The position numbers were made by a program, and so were the translations under genes. From Novosphingobium sp. JCM 18896 (GTDB lineage Bacteria > Pseudomonadota > Alphaproteobacteria > Sphingomonadales > Sphingomonadaceae), in assembly GCF_025938095.1 (NCBI RefSeq), contig NZ_JAPCZF010000005.1, positions 124,001 to 188,000 of the forward strand: a stretch of DNA of 64,000 nucleotides, given 5' to 3'. This document shows, piece after piece, positions 1 to 8,424 of the stretch (its first letter is position 1; each line of letters opens with the position of its first letter). The notes under the pieces are model-generated. The model saw only the letters and a program-made list of their open reading frames with translations, made no database searches and was not told the origin of the DNA.

Positions 1-1
1 C

Positions 2-568
2 AAGCAGAAGCTGCAGGACACGATCTGGAAGGACGGCGCGCTCAACACCGCGATCGTCGCGCAGACCGCCGGCACGATCGCCGGCATGGCGGGCATCGAC
101 CTGCCCGAAGGCAAGACCTTCCTGATCGTTCCCGAGAGCAACTATGGCGCCGACGCGCCGTTTTCGGGCGAGAAGCTCTCGGTCACGATGGCGCTCTACC
201 GCGCCAAGGACATCGACGAGGCGATCGCGCTGACCAACGGCATCCAGGCCTACCAGGGCCAGGGCCACTCGTGTGGCATCTATTCGACCAACGACGAGAA
301 CATCCTCAAGCTGGCCGAGAACACCAAGACCAGCCGCGTCATGGTCAACCAGCCGCAGGCGCCGTCGAACTCGGGCAACCTGTGGAACGGCATGCGCCAG
401 ACCTTCTCGCTGGGCTGCGGCTCGTGGGGCGGCAACTCGACCAACAACAACATCACCTGGCGTGACCTGATCAACGAGACCTGGGTCTCGAAGCCGCTCA
501 AGCAGACCAAGGTCATCCCGTCGGACGAAGACCTGTTCGGCAAGGACATCATCGCCGCCCTGGCTTGA
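2..568 (+). CDS. CoA-acylating aldehyde dehydrogenase, C-terminal part (cut by window edge)
   Basis: Only the last 188 residues are present; the frame is open to the left edge. The stretch LGCGSWGGNS followed by a NIT-x-RDLIN segment is typical of the CoA-acylating aldehyde dehydrogenases (AdhE N-terminal domain, EutE, SauS/SucD type), which oxidise an aldehyde to an acyl-CoA with NAD(P)+ and CoA. It does not end like MmsA, the usual methylmalonate-semialdehyde dehydrogenase. It lies 195 bases upstream of a valine-catabolism operon but is separated from it by a good terminator, so it is probably its own transcript. The true substrate cannot be read from this part; a (methyl)malonate semialdehyde role is inference from context. 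Confidence 0.8.
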   Translation, partial: KQKLQDTIWKDGALNTAIVAQTAGTIAGMAGIDLPEGKTFLIVPESNYGADAPFSGEKLSVTMALYRAKDIDEAIALTNGIQAYQGQGHSCGIYSTNDENILKLAENTKTSRVMVNQPQAPSNSGNLWNGMRQTFSLGCGSWGGNSTNNNITWRDLINETWVSKPLKQTKVIPSDEDLFGKDIIAALA

Positions 569-591
569 GCCGGAGCGATGTAAGAAACGAG

Positions 592-618
592 AACGGGGCG
601 GGCGACCGCCCCGTTTTT
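592..618 (+). terminator. Rho-independent terminator after the aldehyde dehydrogenase
   Basis: A 9-bp G+C-rich stem (593-601 with 606-614) closes a GCGA tetraloop and runs into five T residues. It sits 24 bases after the stop codon at 566-568. Confidence 0.85.
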
Positions 619-654
619 CGTTGGGCGCCCGGTTTCCCCAGATCCGTCGTCATG

Positions 655-674
655 ACCCTGACTTTCGTCAGGGT
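655..674. repeat. Short palindromic (REP-like) hairpin
   Basis: ACCCTGAC (655-662) and its perfect complement GTCAGGGT (667-674) flank TTTC. The surrounding GTCATGACCCTGA/TCAGGGTGACGG context looks like an intergenic palindromic repeat, but no second copy occurs in the window. Confidence 0.45.
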
Positions 675-763
675 GACGGTGTGGGAAGCGGCGCTATGCA
701 GGTGCTGAAAAATCTCGATCGAAGGTATTTAACCGAGCGATTAAATCGGATACAGCGCGCGCC

Positions 764-1921
764 ATGACCGACCTTTTCAGCCTCACCGAAGACCAGCTCG
801 CCATTCAGGAAATGGCCCGCCGGTTCACCGCCGACGCCATCACGCCCAAGGCGGCGGAATGGGACGAGACCAAGCACTTCCCGCGCGACGTCGTGCGCCA
901 GGCGGGCGAACTCGGTTTCGGTGCGATCTACATCTCCGAGGAGATGGGCGGCATCAACCTGGGTCGCCTCGAATCGGCGCTGATCTTCGAGGCGCTGTCC
1001 TATGGCTGCCCGTCGACCGCGGCGTTCATCTCGGTCCACAACATGGCCTCGTGGATCATCGACAAGTTCGGTGACGATCAGCTCAAGCAGCGTTATCTGC
1101 CGCAGCTCGTCGGCATGGAAAAGCTCGGCTCCTACTGCCTGACCGAGCCCGGCTCGGGTTCCGACGCCGCGGCGCTCAAGACCACGGCCCGCCTCGAGGG
1201 CGACCACTACGTCGTCAACGGCACCAAGCAGTTCATCACCGGCGGCGGCGTCAACGACTTCTACGTCACCATGGTCCGTACCGGCGACCCCTCTAATGGT
1301 GGTGGGGGCGCCAAGGGCATCTCGTGCCTGGTCATCGAGAAGGACCAGGAAGGCGTCTCGTTCGGCGCCAACGAGAAGAAGCTCGGCTGGAACTCGTCGC
1401 CGACCGCGCAGGTCTCGTTCGACAACGTCAAGGTGCCGGTCGAGAACCGCGTCGGCGCCGAGGGGGACGGCTTCAAGTTTGCCATGGCCGGCCTCGACGG
1501 CGGCCGCCTCAACATCGGCGCTTGCTCGCTCGGCGGCGCGCAGCGCTGCCTCGACGAGGCGATCGCCTACGCCAAGGATCGCCAGCAGTTCGGCAAGCCG
1601 ATCGCCGATTTCCAGAACACCCAGTTCACCCTGGCCGACATGGCGACGAACCTCGAAGCCGCGCGCGCGCTGCTCTACCTCGCGGCCGCCAAGGTCACCG
1701 CCGGCGCGCCCGACAAAACCCGCTTCGCCGCCATGGCCAAGCGTCTCGCCAGCGACAACGGTTCGCAGATCGTCGACCAGGCGCTGCAGATCTTCGGTGG
1801 CTACGGCTACCTGCGCGACTATCCGATCGAGCGCTTCTGGCGCGACCTGCGCGTCCATCGCATCCTCGAAGGCACCAACGAGGTCATGCGCATGATCATT
1901 GGCCGGGACCTGCTGAAGTGA
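764..1921 (+). CDS. Acyl-CoA dehydrogenase, probably isobutyryl-CoA dehydrogenase
   Basis: A 385-residue FAD acyl-CoA dehydrogenase of normal length. Visible are the flavin-binding CLTEPGSGSD segment (about residues 126-135), the FGGYGY segment and the C-terminal EGTNEV motif whose first Glu is the usual catalytic base. It would oxidise isobutyryl-CoA to methacrylyl-CoA with electrons passed to ETF. The substrate assignment rests on the following genes, which form the valine pathway in order. The next gene starts on a GTG overlapping this stop (GTGA), so translation is probably coupled. 2-methylbutyryl-CoA or another short branched acyl-CoA is also possible. Confidence 0.87.
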   Translation: MTDLFSLTEDQLAIQEMARRFTADAITPKAAEWDETKHFPRDVVRQAGELGFGAIYISEEMGGINLGRLESALIFEALSYGCPSTAAFISVHNMASWIIDKFGDDQLKQRYLPQLVGMEKLGSYCLTEPGSGSDAAALKTTARLEGDHYVVNGTKQFITGGGVNDFYVTMVRTGDPSNGGGGAKGISCLVIEKDQEGVSFGANEKKLGWNSSPTAQVSFDNVKVPVENRVGAEGDGFKFAMAGLDGGRLNIGACSLGGAQRCLDEAIAYAKDRQQFGKPIADFQNTQFTLADMATNLEAARALLYLAAAKVTAGAPDKTRFAAMAKRLASDNGSQIVDQALQIFGGYGYLRDYPIERFWRDLRVHRILEGTNEVMRMIIGRDLLK

Positions 1922-2967
1922 GCGCAACGGAAGAGCTCATCGTTCGCCGTGACGGCGTCGCGGGCTTCCTGACGCTCAACCGCCCCAAGGCGATCCACGC
2001 GCTGACCGCGGCGATGGACCACGCGATGACCGATGCGCTGGTCGCCTGGAAGGACGACGCGGCAGTCAAGGCCGTGATCGTCGACCACAGCGAGGGGCGG
2101 GGCTTCTGCGCTGGCGGCGACATCGCCTTCCTGCGCAATTCGGCGCTGACCGACAACGGCGTCTCGGGACTGGCGTTCTTCTACGAGGAATACCAGCTCA
2201 ACCACCTGATGACGGTCTATCCCAAGCCGATCGTCGCCTTCATCGACGGCATCACCATGGGTGGCGGCGTCGGCATCTCGCAGCCCGCGAAGTTCCGCGT
2301 GGCGACCGAGAACACGCGTTATGCCATGCCCGAGACCGGCATCGGCCTGTTCCCCGACGTCGGCGGTGGCTGGTGGCTGTCGCGTCTGCCGGGGCGGCTC
2401 GGCCAGTATCTCGCGCTCACCGGCGCGCGGATCGACGGCGCCGAAGCGCTCTGGGCCGGTCTCGCTACGCATTACCTGCCCGTCGACAAGCTGGCCGAGG
2501 CCAAGGATCGCATCGCCCACGGCCACGAGATCGGCGGCGTCCTGTCGGCGCTCGCGGTGACCGCGCCCGAGCCCAAGCTGGCGGCGCACGCGGCGGAGAT
2601 CGCCAGGCACTTCGCCTCGGACCGCTACGAGGACATCCTCGCCTCGCTCGAATCCGACGACAGCGAGTGGGCGGCCAAGACCTTGGCGACGCTCAAGACC
2701 AAGAGCCCGCAGACCTGCAAGGTGGCGCTGCGCCAATTGGCCGACAGCGCCAAGCTCGGCTCCTTCGCCGAGAACATGGTCATGGAATACCGCATCGCCG
2801 CGCGCGTGCTGACCCGGCCCGACTTCGCCGAGGGCGTCCGCGCCGTGATCGTCGACAAGACCAACGATCCCAAGTGGGATCCGGCGACTCCCGAACTCGT
2901 CACCGACGAACTGATCGAATCAATCTTCGCGCCGCTGCCGGCCGACAAGGAATGGAAACCGCTATGA
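1918..2967 (+). CDS. 3-hydroxyisobutyryl-CoA hydrolase (crotonase family)
   Basis: A 349-residue crotonase-fold protein, the length of 3-hydroxyisobutyryl-CoA hydrolases rather than of plain enoyl-CoA hydratases (about 260). The oxyanion-hole segment GRGFCAGGDI and the MGGGVGIS and PETGIGLFPDVGG motifs are typical of HIBCH. It hydrolyses 3-hydroxyisobutyryl-CoA to the free acid, the step before 3-hydroxyisobutyrate dehydrogenase. The start is taken as GTG 1918 because it overlaps the upstream stop and homology begins there. An ATGA overlap couples it to the next gene. Confidence 0.88.
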   Translation: MSATEELIVRRDGVAGFLTLNRPKAIHALTAAMDHAMTDALVAWKDDAAVKAVIVDHSEGRGFCAGGDIAFLRNSALTDNGVSGLAFFYEEYQLNHLMTVYPKPIVAFIDGITMGGGVGISQPAKFRVATENTRYAMPETGIGLFPDVGGGWWLSRLPGRLGQYLALTGARIDGAEALWAGLATHYLPVDKLAEAKDRIAHGHEIGGVLSALAVTAPEPKLAAHAAEIARHFASDRYEDILASLESDDSEWAAKTLATLKTKSPQTCKVALRQLADSAKLGSFAENMVMEYRIAARVLTRPDFAEGVRAVIVDKTNDPKWDPATPELVTDELIESIFAPLPADKEWKPL

Positions 2968-3746
2968 GCTACGAAACGCTTCTCGTCGAACAGCGCGGCG
3001 CCGTCACGCTGATCCAGCTCAACCGTCCGCAGGCGCTCAACGCGCTGAGCTCGACGGTGATGAAGGAACTGATCGCCGCTTTCGCCGCCTTCGAGGCCGA
3101 CGACAGCCAGGGCGCTGCCGTGCTGACCGGCGCGGGCGAGAAGGCCTTCGCCGCCGGTGCCGACATCGGCGAGATGGCCGACAAGCCCGCCACCGAATTC
3201 TTCGCCCAGGCCTTCTTCGACGGCTGGCAGAAGGGCATCGCCAACGTCGTGCGCAAGCCCTGGATCGCCGCGGTCAACGGCTTCGCGCTGGGCGGCGGCT
3301 GCGAGCTCGCCATGATGGCCGACATGATCATCGCTTCGGAGAAGGCCAAGTTCGGCCAGCCCGAGATCAAGCTCGGCGTCGCGCCGGGCATGGGCGGCAC
3401 CCAGCGCCTGACCCGCGCGATCGGCAAGGCCAAGGCGATGGACCTGTGCCTGACCGGCCGCATGATGGACGCGGTCGAGGCCGAGAAGTCGGGCCTCGTC
3501 GCGCGCATCCTCCCGGTCGAAGGCTTCGTCGACGCGGTCGTCGCGATCGCCGCCGAGATCGCCGGCATGCCGCGCATGGCTGCGCTGCTGAACAAGGAAA
3601 TGGTCAACGTCGCCTTCGAGACGACGCTCGAGCAGGGCCTGCTCTACGAGCGCCGCACCTGGGGCATCCTGGCCGCGACCGAGGACAAGGCCGAAGGCAT
3701 GAAGGCCTTCGTCGAGAAGCGCCCGGCGGTCTGGAAGGGCAAGTAA
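2964..3746 (+). CDS. Enoyl-CoA hydratase (methacrylyl-CoA hydratase in valine degradation)
   Basis: A 260-residue crotonase with both catalytic glutamates in standard contexts: GGGCELAMMAD and GQPEIKLGV followed by GMGGTQRLTR. It hydrates short 2-enoyl-CoA esters. Between the HIBCH and HIBADH genes, its likely job is methacrylyl-CoA to 3-hydroxyisobutyryl-CoA. The ATG overlaps the preceding stop by four bases, and the next gene follows three bases after its stop, so all are in one transcript. Confidence 0.9.
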   Translation: MSYETLLVEQRGAVTLIQLNRPQALNALSSTVMKELIAAFAAFEADDSQGAAVLTGAGEKAFAAGADIGEMADKPATEFFAQAFFDGWQKGIANVVRKPWIAAVNGFALGGGCELAMMADMIIASEKAKFGQPEIKLGVAPGMGGTQRLTRAIGKAKAMDLCLTGRMMDAVEAEKSGLVARILPVEGFVDAVVAIAAEIAGMPRMAALLNKEMVNVAFETTLEQGLLYERRTWGILAATEDKAEGMKAFVEKRPAVWKGK

Positions 3747-3749
3747 GCC

Positions 3750-4157
3750 ATGGCGACGCCGCCGGTCTTTCCGCACAAGGGAGAGGCCCTGGCGATGCTC
3801 GACGAGGAGTTCGCGCGGGTCGATCTACCGACCCCGGCGGGCCTCCATATCGAGAAGCAGAAGCGCCCCGGCAGCCAGAAGCTGGCCTGGTGGCACGGCG
3901 ATCCCGACGCGATCGATGCCGTCGAGACGTTGGCCAGCCTGGCCTGGCTGCGCACCTGGCTGCGCATCACCGGAGGCCGTGCGCTGCCCGCGGGCGGGCT
4001 GCGGCTGCACAAGGACCGCGTCTGGCTCGACCGGGCGATCATCGGCCGGCTCGAACGCGACGGCATTCTCGCCTTCGAGCCGACCGGACATTTCGAGCCG
4101 AGCTTCGTGCTGACCGATCAGGGGCGCGAATGGCTGGCCGCGACAGGAGACGTTTGA
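3750..4157 (+). CDS. Hypothetical protein inside the valine operon
   Basis: A 135-residue soluble protein I do not recognise. It sits three bases after the enoyl-CoA hydratase and one base before mmsB, so it is certainly co-transcribed. The C-terminal half (LDRAIIGRLERDGILA, then FVLTDQGREWL) has the rhythm of a winged-helix domain, with a recognition-type helix followed by a beta wing. A DNA-binding or regulatory role is only a suggestion. No signal peptide or membrane segment is visible. Confidence 0.75.
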   Translation: MATPPVFPHKGEALAMLDEEFARVDLPTPAGLHIEKQKRPGSQKLAWWHGDPDAIDAVETLASLAWLRTWLRITGGRALPAGGLRLHKDRVWLDRAIIGRLERDGILAFEPTGHFEPSFVLTDQGREWLAATGDV

Positions 4158-4158
4158 C

Positions 4159-5028
4159 ATGAAGATCGCTTTCATCGGCCTCGGCAACATGGGCGGCGGC
4201 ATGGCCGCGAACCTCGTCAAGGCGGGCCACGCGGTTCAGGCCTTCGACCTTTCCGCCGAAGCGCTCGACAAGGCCAAGGGCAACGGCTGCGCGGTGTTCA
4301 CCACGGTGCGCGAGGCGGTGCAGGGCGTCGACGCGGTGGTTTCGATGCTGCCCAACGGCGGCATCGTGAAGAGCGTCTACGAGGCCGACGTGCTCGGCCA
4401 GGCGCCCGCGGGCGCGCTGTTCCTCGACTGCTCGACCATCGACCTCGCCACCGCGCGCGAAGTCGGCGAGGCGGCCAAGGCGGCGGGCTACGAGATGGTC
4501 GACGCACCGGTCTCGGGCGGCATCGCCGCGGCCAACGGCGGCACTCTGACCTTCATGGTCGGCGGCAGCGAAGAGGCTTTCGCCCGCGCGCAGACGGTGC
4601 TCGAGCCGATGGCCAAGGCGGTGATCCACGCGGGCGAGCTCGGCGCGGGCCAGGTCGCCAAGATGTGCAACAACATGCTGCTGGCGATCCACATGATCGG
4701 CACCTGCGAGGCGCTGGCCCTGGCCGAGAAGGCCGGCCTGTCGATGCAGAAGTTCTACGAGATCAGCTCGAAGTCGACCGGCTACAACTGGTCGCTCAAC
4801 GACTACACGCCCGCCCCCGGCGTCGGCGCGGCGAGCCCGGCCGACAACGATTACCAGGGCGGCTTTGCCTCGGCGCTGATGCTCAAGGACCTGCGCTTGG
4901 CCATGGCCGGCGCGGCCACCGCCGGTGCCTCGGTGCCGCTGGGCGAGCACGCGACGAAGATCTATGAGGCGTTCAACGAAGCCGGCAACGGCGGCAAGGA
5001 CTTCGGCGCGATTTTCACGACGCTGTGA
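4159..5028 (+). CDS. mmsB: 3-hydroxyisobutyrate dehydrogenase
   Basis: A 289-residue beta-hydroxyacid dehydrogenase. The N-terminal GLGNMGGGMAANLVKAGH is the NAD(P) dinucleotide-binding and family signature, DAPVSGG is the substrate-binding segment, and the catalytic Lys lies in GAGQVAKMCNNM. It oxidises 3-hydroxyisobutyrate to methylmalonate semialdehyde. A good Shine-Dalgarno (AGGAG) precedes ATG 4159. It is the last gene of the operon and ends just before a palindromic element. Confidence 0.92.
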   Translation: MKIAFIGLGNMGGGMAANLVKAGHAVQAFDLSAEALDKAKGNGCAVFTTVREAVQGVDAVVSMLPNGGIVKSVYEADVLGQAPAGALFLDCSTIDLATAREVGEAAKAAGYEMVDAPVSGGIAAANGGTLTFMVGGSEEAFARAQTVLEPMAKAVIHAGELGAGQVAKMCNNMLLAIHMIGTCEALALAEKAGLSMQKFYEISSKSTGYNWSLNDYTPAPGVGAASPADNDYQGGFASALMLKDLRLAMAGAATAGASVPLGEHATKIYEAFNEAGNGGKDFGAIFTTL

Positions 5029-5047
5029 TCACCTGTCGCGCCTGATG

Positions 5048-5117
5048 CTTCGACAAGCTCAGCATGAGCGGTTTGGGTGAATTTACACCACATCCGCTCG
5101 GCCTGAGCTTGTCGAAG
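5048..5117. repeat. Long inverted repeat (REP-like) at the end of the mmsB operon
   Basis: The 15-base arm CTTCGACAAGCTCAG (5048-5062) has its exact complement at 5103-5117. Inside are further complementary arms, GAGCGG (5066-5071) and CCGCTC (5094-5099), so the RNA would fold into a long interrupted hairpin. It lies between convergent mmsB and the Nudix gene and could act as a bidirectional terminator or stabiliser. This arm sequence is a common intergenic repeat type in alphaproteobacteria. Confidence 0.75.
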
Positions 5118-5126
5118 GCCCTGGTG

Positions 5127-5684
5127 CTACCGCCCCAACAACCCAGGCCCCAGCAGCGTCAGCAACCGCACGTCGATCGCGCGGCCCTGGGCGCGCCATT
5201 CGGCGAGGGCGCGGTCGATGCGGTCGAGGTTGATGCGGTGGACGGTGATGTCCTCGCCCTCGACCCCGCCGCCATCGCTCACCTGGGTCAGGCCGTGCGC
5301 GCGGAACAGGGTGAAGCTCTCGCTGACCATGCCCGGCGACGAATAGAACTGGCCGATCTCTTCCATGCGCTCGGCGTGGTAGCCGGTTTCCTCCTCGAGC
5401 TCGCGCGCGGCGGCGACCTCGTCGGGCTCGCTCGCGTGTTCGTCGTGATCGCCGATCAGGCCGGCGGGCAGTTCGATGCAGGGGCGGCCCAGCGGCACGC
5501 GGAACTGCTCGACGAGGATCACGTATTCCTCGCCCTCATCGTCCTCGTCGATCGCCAGGATCACCGCGGCGCGGATGCCGCGCGCGCGGCTGACATATTC
5601 CCACTTGCCCTTCTTGCGCGCTGTGATGAAGCGGCCCTGCCACATCACTTCGTCGGGTTCGTTGCGGTCGTGATGGTCGGTCAT
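5127..5684 (-). CDS. Nudix hydrolase, ADP-ribose pyrophosphatase type
   Basis: A 185-residue Nudix protein. The Nudix box is visible as a glycine region ELPAGLIGD, then, after an acidic insertion, AARELEEETGY with the metal-binding Glu residues. The preceding VEQFR and following SSPGMVSE segments are typical of the ADP-ribose/NDP-sugar pyrophosphatase branch. It would hydrolyse a nucleoside diphosphate linked to another moiety. It is the last gene of the leftward lemA operon and overlaps the preceding TPM gene by four bases. Confidence 0.82.
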   Translation of the reverse strand: MTDHHDRNEPDEVMWQGRFITARKKGKWEYVSRARGIRAAVILAIDEDDEGEEYVILVEQFRVPLGRPCIELPAGLIGDHDEHASEPDEVAAARELEEETGYHAERMEEIGQFYSSPGMVSESFTLFRAHGLTQVSDGGGVEGEDITVHRINLDRIDRALAEWRAQGRAIDVRLLTLLGPGLLGR

Positions 5685-6364
5685 ACTTCGATCAGCCTGT
5701 CAGGGAGTTCGTTGCGGTCGTCTTCGGCGCGTGGGAAATGTTGTGCGAGCACCTGGCCGACCTGCGTCACCGCGGCGATCAGGCCGTCGGCGAGGTGGTC
5801 GCGCTTGAGCTCGGCGAGCATCGCGGCCATGGCATCGCCCCAGGTCTCGGCCGGGACCTTCGCGGCGATCGCCTCGTCGGCGACGATCTCGGCGCGGTGC
5901 TCGGCCAGCGACAGGTAGACGAGGATGCCCGTGCGGCCGTGGGTGCGGCGTTCGGCGCCGACCTTGAAGCAGGTGATCGCCCGCGCGCGGACGCGGCGGT
6001 TGCGGATCGCTGCGGGCGTCAGCGCCAGGCGCAGCGGCCGCCACAGCAGGATCAGCCAGGTCCCGGCGAACTTGAGCGCGACGACCAGCGCGGCCACGGC
6101 GAAGACCTCGCGCGGGCTCCATTCGTGGACCCAGGCGCCGGTCAGCCGCGCGTAGAGGCCGAGGTAGAAGTCGGGCAGGGCAACGAGCGCCAGCAGCGCG
6201 AGAAGGCCGACCGCCGCCGACCAGACCAGCGCGACGTCGCCGTAGTCGTCCGAGCGCTCGGCGAGGATCGTGACGATCTCGCCGGCGGAATGGCTCTCGG
6301 CCGCGGCCACGGCGGCGCCGACCCGCTCGCGGTCGGCCTCGGTCATCGGGGAGAGATCGGCCAT
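5681..6364 (-). CDS. TPM-domain membrane protein
   Basis: A 227-residue protein from ATG 6364, chosen because AGGAGG lies just upstream. It begins with a cytosolic AAESHSAGEIVTILAERSDDYG segment, the TPM domain start, then has two hydrophobic segments (about residues 48-70 and 88-110). It returns to a TPM-like C-terminal half with GRTGILVYLSLAEHRAEIV. The pair of TPM proteins next to LemA is a recurrent gene order, and its role in the envelope is not settled. The upstream gene ends ten bases before this start. Confidence 0.8.
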   Translation of the reverse strand: MADLSPMTEADRERVGAAVAAAESHSAGEIVTILAERSDDYGDVALVWSAAVGLLALLALVALPDFYLGLYARLTGAWVHEWSPREVFAVAALVVALKFAGTWLILLWRPLRLALTPAAIRNRRVRARAITCFKVGAERRTHGRTGILVYLSLAEHRAEIVADEAIAAKVPAETWGDAMAAMLAELKRDHLADGLIAAVTQVGQVLAQHFPRAEDDRNELPDRLIEV

Positions 6365-6374
6365 GTGCTGCCTC

Positions 6375-7136
6375 CTACCACGAACCCGACGAGCCGCCGC
6401 CGCCGAAGCTGCCGCCGCCGCCCGAGAACCCGCCGCCACCACCAAAGCCGCCGCCACCGCCGCCCCAGCTCGAACCCGAGTCCCAGATCACGGGCACGAA
6501 GCCGCCGCTGCGATAGCGGCGTCCGCGCTTGCCGCGCAGCAGCGGCAGGACGAAGAAAAAGAAGAAGATCAGCCCGAAGACCACGAAATGGCCCCACTCG
6601 ACCGCTTCGTCCTGTTGCGGCGCCTTCTGCGCTTGGGCCGCGACCTTGGCGGCCTCCTCGGGCGGCAGGGTCAGCTGGGTGACGATCGCGTCGACCCCGG
6701 CCTCGATCCCGCCGGGCATGTCGCCGGCCTTGAACTTGGGGACGATCGCCTGGTTGATGATCAGCGACGAGAGCCCGTCGGTCAGCGTGCCTTCGAGGCC
6801 ATAGCCGACCTCGATCCGCAGCTTGCGCTCATTCGGCGCGACGATCAGCAGCGCGCCGTCGTTCTTGTCCTTGGCGCCGATCCCCCAGGCGCGGCCGAGC
6901 TGATAGCCGTAGTCGGCGATGTCGTAGCCCTGGAGGCTGGGCAGGGTGGCCACCACCAGCTGGCGCCGCGACTGCGTCTCGAGCGCGGCGAGCTTCTGGT
7001 CGATCCGCGCCTCGACATCGGGCGGAATGACGTTCGCCGCGTCCACCACGCGCCCGCTGAGCGGCGGGAACGTGGGGGCGGCCCATGCGGGGGTAGATAG
7101 AAGTAGCGCGACACCCAACGCGGCTGCACGTAGCAC
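6375..7136 (-). CDS. Secreted TPM-domain protein with Gly-rich tail (YgcG family)
   Basis: A 253-residue protein with a signal peptide ending near AWAAP (residue 20), then a TPM domain (about 25-165) carrying VVDAANVIP and RKLRIEVGYGLEGTLTD. A single membrane helix rich in Phe follows (about 186-202), then a basic stop-transfer patch (RGKRGRRYR), and the final 35 residues are almost only Gly, Ser and Phe. This is the classical YgcG layout: the domain is periplasmic and the tail cytosolic. It is part of the lemA operon. Confidence 0.87.
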   Translation of the reverse strand: MLRAAALGVALLLSTPAWAAPTFPPLSGRVVDAANVIPPDVEARIDQKLAALETQSRRQLVVATLPSLQGYDIADYGYQLGRAWGIGAKDKNDGALLIVAPNERKLRIEVGYGLEGTLTDGLSSLIINQAIVPKFKAGDMPGGIEAGVDAIVTQLTLPPEEAAKVAAQAQKAPQQDEAVEWGHFVVFGLIFFFFFVLPLLRGKRGRRYRSGGFVPVIWDSGSSWGGGGGGFGGGGGFSGGGGSFGGGGSSGSW

Positions 7137-7191
7137 CGATCCTCCCCCGCCGGGGGAGGATCGTCAGGGCGACCATCGTGTCGATCCTACC

Positions 7192-7797
7192 TCAGAGCTT
7201 CCCTTCGAGGCTCGGTGCGACTTCGGCGCCCGGCGTCGCGGCTTGGTAGGGCACCATGACCTCGGCCCCGCGGATCTTCGCGCCGATCATCTCGGGGAAG
7301 GTGCGCACGCGCGTGTTATAGTCCTGAACCGCGCCGTTGTAGTCGCGGATCGCCACGCGGATGCGGTTCTCCTGGCCCTCGAGCTGGCTCTGCAGCATCT
7401 GGTAATTGGTGATCGACTTGAGCTCGGGATAGGCCTCGACATTGGCGAGCAGCCGGCCAAAACCTGCGAGCGAGCTCGAAAGTTGGTTTTGAGCTGCTTG
7501 GAATTGCGCCATTTTCGCCGGATCGGTCAGGTCGTTGGCATTGAGCTGGATCGAGGTCGCCTTGGCGCGCGCTTCGACCACGCCCGTGAGGATGCCCTTC
7601 TCCTGGTCGGCCGCGCCCTTGGCCACGGCGGCAAGGTTGGGGACCAGGTTCGCGCGCTCCTGGAACGCGGCCTGGACGTCGGCCCACTTGGCCTTGGCGT
7701 TCTCCTGCGCGGTCGGCACCGAGTTGATGCCGCAGGCCGAGAGGCTGACGGCGGCAACGGCGGCGAAGCCATAACGGGCGATAGGCGAAGCGGTCAT
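7192..7797 (-). CDS. LemA family lipoprotein-like protein
   Basis: A 201-residue LemA protein. The start at 7797 gives a hydrophobic leader ending in SLSACG, a lipobox-like site with Cys at about residue 22. The body is helical with the family features QERANLVPNLAAVAKG and IRDYNGAVQDYNTRVRTFP. LemA proteins are membrane-anchored helical bundles of uncertain function and commonly precede TPM genes, as here. It is the first gene of the leftward operon. Confidence 0.87.
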   Translation of the reverse strand: MTASPIARYGFAAVAAVSLSACGINSVPTAQENAKAKWADVQAAFQERANLVPNLAAVAKGAADQEKGILTGVVEARAKATSIQLNANDLTDPAKMAQFQAAQNQLSSSLAGFGRLLANVEAYPELKSITNYQMLQSQLEGQENRIRVAIRDYNGAVQDYNTRVRTFPEMIGAKIRGAEVMVPYQAATPGAEVAPSLEGKL

Positions 7798-7942
7798 GCT
7801 GGGGCAGCTCCCAAGGCGCCGCGGCGGACTGCCGGGCATCGGCGGCGAATGTAGAGCCGATTGCCGGGGGTTCAAGCGCTGCGTGCGCTTGTGACCGCAA
7901 AGCTTCCGTGGCAGCCTCCAGGGGGCAAGAGGAGGAGTGACT

Positions 7943-8374
7943 ATGCTCAACGAATTCAAGGCGTTCATCGCGCGTGGTAACGTCATGGACCTGGCCGTCG
8001 GCGTCATCATCGGCGCGGCCTTCGGCAAGATCGTGACCTCGCTGACCGAAAGCGTGATCATGCCCGTGGTCGGCTGGATCACCGGCGGCGTCGACTTCAC
8101 CAACTATTTCGTCGCGCTCGGCACGCCGCCCGCCGACTACAAGGGCTCGCTGACCGACTATGCCGCGCTCAAGGCCGCGGGCGTGCCGATGATCGGCCAC
8201 GGCGATTTCATCACCCAGCTCGTCAACTTCCTGATCGTCGCCTGGATCATTTTCCTGCTGGTCAAGGGCGTGAACCGCGTCGTCGCCAAGAAGGAAGCCG
8301 AAGCCGCGCCGGCGGGGCCGAGCGAGGTGGATATCCTCAAGGAAATCCGCGACGAATTGAAGAAGCGGCCCTGA
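7943..8374 (+). CDS. mscL: Large-conductance mechanosensitive channel
   Basis: A 143-residue MscL. TM1 with the pore-lining glycines is NVMDLAVGVIIGAAFGKIV (about residues 14-32), a periplasmic loop follows, TM2 is LIVAWIIFLLVKGVN, and the C-terminal helix EVDILKEIRDELKK is conserved. The pentameric channel opens under membrane tension during osmotic downshock. ATG 7943 is preferred over an in-frame GTG six bases earlier because GAGGAGG stands at the right distance. Confidence 0.95.
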   Translation: MLNEFKAFIARGNVMDLAVGVIIGAAFGKIVTSLTESVIMPVVGWITGGVDFTNYFVALGTPPADYKGSLTDYAALKAAGVPMIGHGDFITQLVNFLIVAWIIFLLVKGVNRVVAKKEAEAAPAGPSEVDILKEIRDELKKRP

Positions 8375-8389
8375 TCGCGAAACCACTCA

Positions 8390-8418
8390 CTTCACATTAA
8401 GCCAGGACCACCTATATA
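8390..8418 (+). promoter_or_regulatory. Predicted sigma70-type promoter for ssrA
   Basis: CTTCAC (8390-8395) resembles the alphaproteobacterial -35 CTTGAC. A 17-base spacer separates it from TATATA (8413-8418). Initiation would fall near 8425, where the conserved tmRNA acceptor piece begins. Confidence 0.6.
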
Positions 8419-8424
8419 GGACCT

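Noticed and set aside
2..568. Methylmalonate-semialdehyde dehydrogenase MmsA
   Set aside because: Tempting because of the valine operon, but the GCGSWGGNS motif and C-terminus belong to the CoA-acylating AdhE/SauS-like family, not MmsA.
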